A stretch of 64,000 nucleotides of DNA from Bradyrhizobium campsiandrae (GTDB lineage: Bacteria; Pseudomonadota; Alphaproteobacteria; Rhizobiales; Xanthobacteraceae): contig NZ_JAANIH010000027.1 in the NCBI RefSeq assembly GCF_014529705.1, positions 46,805 through 110,804 of the forward strand. Reading direction: 5' to 3'. Made by a program: the position numbers and the translations under genes. Shown here piece by piece: positions 62,801-64,000 of the stretch (positions within the stretch are counted from its first letter, which is position 1; each line of letters begins with the position of its first letter). The notes beneath the pieces are model-generated. The model was not told the origin of the DNA and searched no databases. It saw nothing but the letters and a program-made list of their open reading frames with translations.

Positions 62801-64000
62801 ACGAGAGAATGTGCTTGGCACTGTCGTAGCTCACCGTCCCATGGCTGGGATTGAGCGTGTTGGTCAGCACGAGCAGGGTCGGGTCGCCCGTCGTATCGTT
62901 GCTGAGCAGCCGCGTCGCATCGATCGTCATCGAGCTCGCAATGGTGAACGTGTCGTCCTTGGCGAGGGGTGCAGGTGTCGATGCGGTCACCGCGATTGTG
63001 ACCTTCGCCGCGGTCGACGTATCGTGTCCGCCATTGGCGGTGCCGCCGGTATCCACCACCTCGAAGCCGAAGCTCGCATAGGCCGCGCCGGAGCCCACGC
63101 CCGGCGTGTAGACCAGCTTGCCGGCGGCGATGTCGGCGGCCGCAATCGCTTGCGATGCGGTCACCGCCGTGCCGTTGAGGCTGAGGGTGCCCAGCGTCGG
63201 CAGGCTGGTGATCAGCACCGACTTCAGCGCATTCGCTGGGGTGTCGTTGGGATCAGAGAAGGCGAAGTCCGTGGTCTTGAAGATGTAGGCCGCGCCTTCA
63301 TTGGTCGAGACCGTCACGTCTGAGGTAACAGGCGCGTGGTTGACCGCACCGACCGAGACGGTGACCGTGGCGGCCGCGGAGGTATCGTGTCCGCCATTGG
63401 CGGTGCCGCCGGTGTCCACCACCTCGAAGCCGAAGCTGGCATAGGCCGCGCCGGAGCCCACGCCCGGCGTGTAGACCAGCTTGCCGGCGGCGATGTCGGC
63501 CGCCGCGATGGCCTGCGATGCGGTCACCGCCGTGCCGTTGAGGCTGAGGGTGCCCAGCGTCGGCAGGCTGGTGATCAGCACCGACTTCAGCGCATTGGCC
63601 GGTGTGTCGTTGGGATCGGCGAAGGCAAAGTCCGCGGTCTTGAAGACGTAGGCCGCGCCCTCATTGGTCGACACCGTCACGTCTGAGGTAACAGGCGCGT
63701 GGTTGATCGCACCGACCGAGACGGTGACCGTCGCCGCGGTCGACGTATCGTGTCCGCCATTGGCGGTGCCGCCGGTATCCACCACCTCGAAGCCGAAGCT
63801 CGCATAGGCCGCGCCGGAGCCCACGCCCGGCGTGTAGACCAGCTTGCCGGCGGCGATGTCGGCCGCCGCAATCGCCTGCGATGCGGTCACCGCCGTGCCG
63901 TTGAGGCTGAGGGTGCCCAGCGTCGGCAGGCTGGTGATCAGCACCGACTTCAGCGCATTGGCCGGTGTGTCGTTGGGATCGGCGAAGGCAAAGTCCGCGG
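59874..64000 (-). CDS. Giant repetitive surface protein (adhesin-like), C-terminal part; gene runs off the right edge
   Basis: At least 1,375 residues are encoded here, and the frame stays open past the window end, so the start is not seen. From the N-terminal side visible: three near-identical 120-residue repeats, then about nine more divergent cadherin/Ig-like modules that share a core such as ANDTDAD or LLANDV and VVFTPNPNFVGRAYFNYSMT. Such modules build long adhesins and autotransporter- or type I-secreted proteins. The C-terminal 90 residues contain a hydrophobic patch (LFAGGILLPAMV), basic residues and an acidic cluster DDDDW, with no clear RTX secretion signal. Its 3' end lies 33 bp from the RND operon, convergent with it. 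Confidence 0.82.
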   Translation of the reverse strand, partial: ADFAFADPNDTPANALKSVLITSLPTLGTLSLNGTAVTASQAIAAADIAAGKLVYTPGVGSGAAYASFGFEVVDTGGTANGGHDTSTAATVTVSVGAINHAPVTSDVTVSTNEGAAYVFKTADFAFADPNDTPANALKSVLITSLPTLGTLSLNGTAVTASQAIAAADIAAGKLVYTPGVGSGAAYASFGFEVVDTGGTANGGHDTSAAATVTVSVGAVNHAPVTSDVTVSTNEGAAYIFKTTDFAFSDPNDTPANALKSVLITSLPTLGTLSLNGTAVTASQAIAAADIAAGKLVYTPGVGSGAAYASFGFEVVDTGGTANGGHDTSTAAKVTIAVTASTPAPLAKDDTFTIASSMTIDATRLLSNDTTGDPTLLVLTNTLNPSHGTVSYDSAKHILSFVAEAGFAGTAGFDYQVQYASGSASAQAHVTINVVPPSVVTLVAGTVRLPSQPVGQAITVSFDDLLANVFQSTNVTLTIASADQPKNGTVALDPLARTVTFTPNAGFTGDGSFRFGASDGNHYSFGTAIVRFGTVATAHAPVANGDTYNYQLGDKIVLPVSSLLANDTDADHIIPTITGVSGAVGGSVAFDSSHGLIQFTPSGAGVAGFDYAITDGVHAASAHVTLNIKAPPQAPVGVIDSFATKENQSIEIPFASLLANDVDFGNAPLSFVNVTGASGGTYAIDLQKNVVLFTPNPNFVGRAYFNYSMTDGTLTGSSTAFVVVSPVASAPIAVNDSFVGFKNQPLVISASTLLLNDSDPNKGTLSLASVANPVGGIVALSTNGKTVTFTPTTGFTGNASFDYTVSNGQLSSAAHVNVLIEEKSAASQLVDDAIAGAENTSITLTASRLFANDIVAKNQKLTLTGVSDILNGSAVFDAVKQTITFTPTPDFNDTNGLASLTYSASDGLTTMTARVTIDLAPRHSAPVVSQVSFDTLAGQPVQISFATLLATASSPDGLALHIANVLNPHGGTISVDFDHQVVVFTPSTTAGVDSFSYLVSDGVSTTSGTATVNAYPKAVADTVTTSKNQTISIPVAALTANDGGSLTLPIGAVSAVGSPVNGSVVFDQVNGIIQFTPNPGFTGKASFTYTIGSGNLASTAVVTVNVTAAVVPSAVVGVPEVITKPAAQIVTISAAELLGNAWQPDGRPLSLQGVLQVSGGTMSYNAATGMVTIDFGTAKPKSLTILFAIGDGRTAALVRSTIKLSALDAKAVPRTVIEHGEEVQQPIVLAAAEADQMGSAAGTGVAVTRAAADGASLPNANAARTSAIRIASTQAASADQIAIMMGDQPRRSDVLQALFAGGILLPAMVKRSKPRDAGGRENARTATGVLCIFDSESDRLVPESTEDPEQSDLPSLPRIAAAGDDDDWIYLRSGR
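62988..64000 (-). repeat. Tandem 360-bp repeats in the giant surface-protein gene
   Basis: Units lie at 62988-63347 and 63348-63707, with a third running from 63708 past the window edge. Each encodes a 120-residue module that starts NHAPVTSDVTVSTNEGAAY and includes LITSLPTLGTLSLNGTAV. Units are nearly identical in DNA. Variation is concentrated at a few sites, for example HDTSTAA against HDTSAAA, with the outer two units more alike there. Confidence 0.92.

Noticed and set aside
61065..63686. Three long forward frames opposite the adhesin-like gene
   Set aside because: They mirror the repeat structure of the minus-strand protein and have no independent motifs.
62988..64000. Tandem repeats considered as a CRISPR array
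   Set aside because: The period is 360 bp, the units are coding and there are no short spacers.

Overview
The window is a 64 kb stretch of a high-GC alphaproteobacterial chromosome. The best guess is Bradyrhizobium or a close relative. The basis is gene content remembered from that group: a FixJ-type regulator beside a PAS histidine kinase, paired Omp25/31-type beta-barrel proteins, a 63-residue CxxC...CxxC zinc-ribbon protein, a DUF6894-like protein, a PExxTWAM sorting tail and an Irr-box-like site at a TonB receptor. No rRNA, tRNA, CRISPR array or transposase gene was seen.

Region 1 (0.3-12.2 kb) is a tightly packed sugar-biosynthesis cluster. It holds a SIS-domain sugar-phosphate isomerase, a transaldolase-like protein, three SDR epimerases, a nucleotidyltransferase-PfkB kinase fusion in reversed HldE order, a Gfo/Idh oxidoreductase, a UDP-sugar dehydrogenase homologue without its catalytic cysteine, a methyltransferase, a split transketolase and a convergent radical SAM/SPASM protein. 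The enzymes suggest assembly and activation of an unusual, possibly higher-carbon, surface sugar. No glycosyltransferase is in view.

Region 2 (12.4-32.1 kb) is mixed metabolism and transport: a triple-rhodanese protein, a Tat-exported hydrolase with a divergent LysR regulator, a TonB receptor/PepSY pair with an Irr-like box, a MarR/isochorismatase/MFS operon, a DHDPS-family/FAD-dehydrogenase/GntR catabolic locus, outer-membrane beta-barrel genes, a DMT exporter and a YgiQ-type radical SAM protein. One beta-barrel gene and the DMT exporter each carry a +1 frameshift in a G/C run.

Region 3 (32.6-38.3 kb) is an accessory island with lower GC in places. Four copies of an about 80-120 bp inverted-repeat element (arm AATTACGGTGACAGTGCACT) sit around a duplicated gene 3' end, a small hypothetical gene, a zinc-ribbon gene, a LuxR-type regulator divergent from a PEP-CTERM-like protein, a gene whose C-terminus is overwritten by an element, and a frameshifted barstar-like gene.

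Region 4 (38.4-52.1 kb) holds a luciferase-like oxidoreductase, a divergent signalling locus (receiver plus winged-helix ATPase against histidine kinase plus FixJ-type regulator), a Tat-exported class V aminotransferase, a TetR/MFS pair with a strong operator, an M48 protease, a HigBA-like toxin-antitoxin pair and NagZ. Region 5 (52.3-59.8 kb) is an MdtABC-like RND efflux operon. Region 6 (59.9 kb to the right edge) is the C-terminal part of a giant repetitive surface protein that runs off the window.
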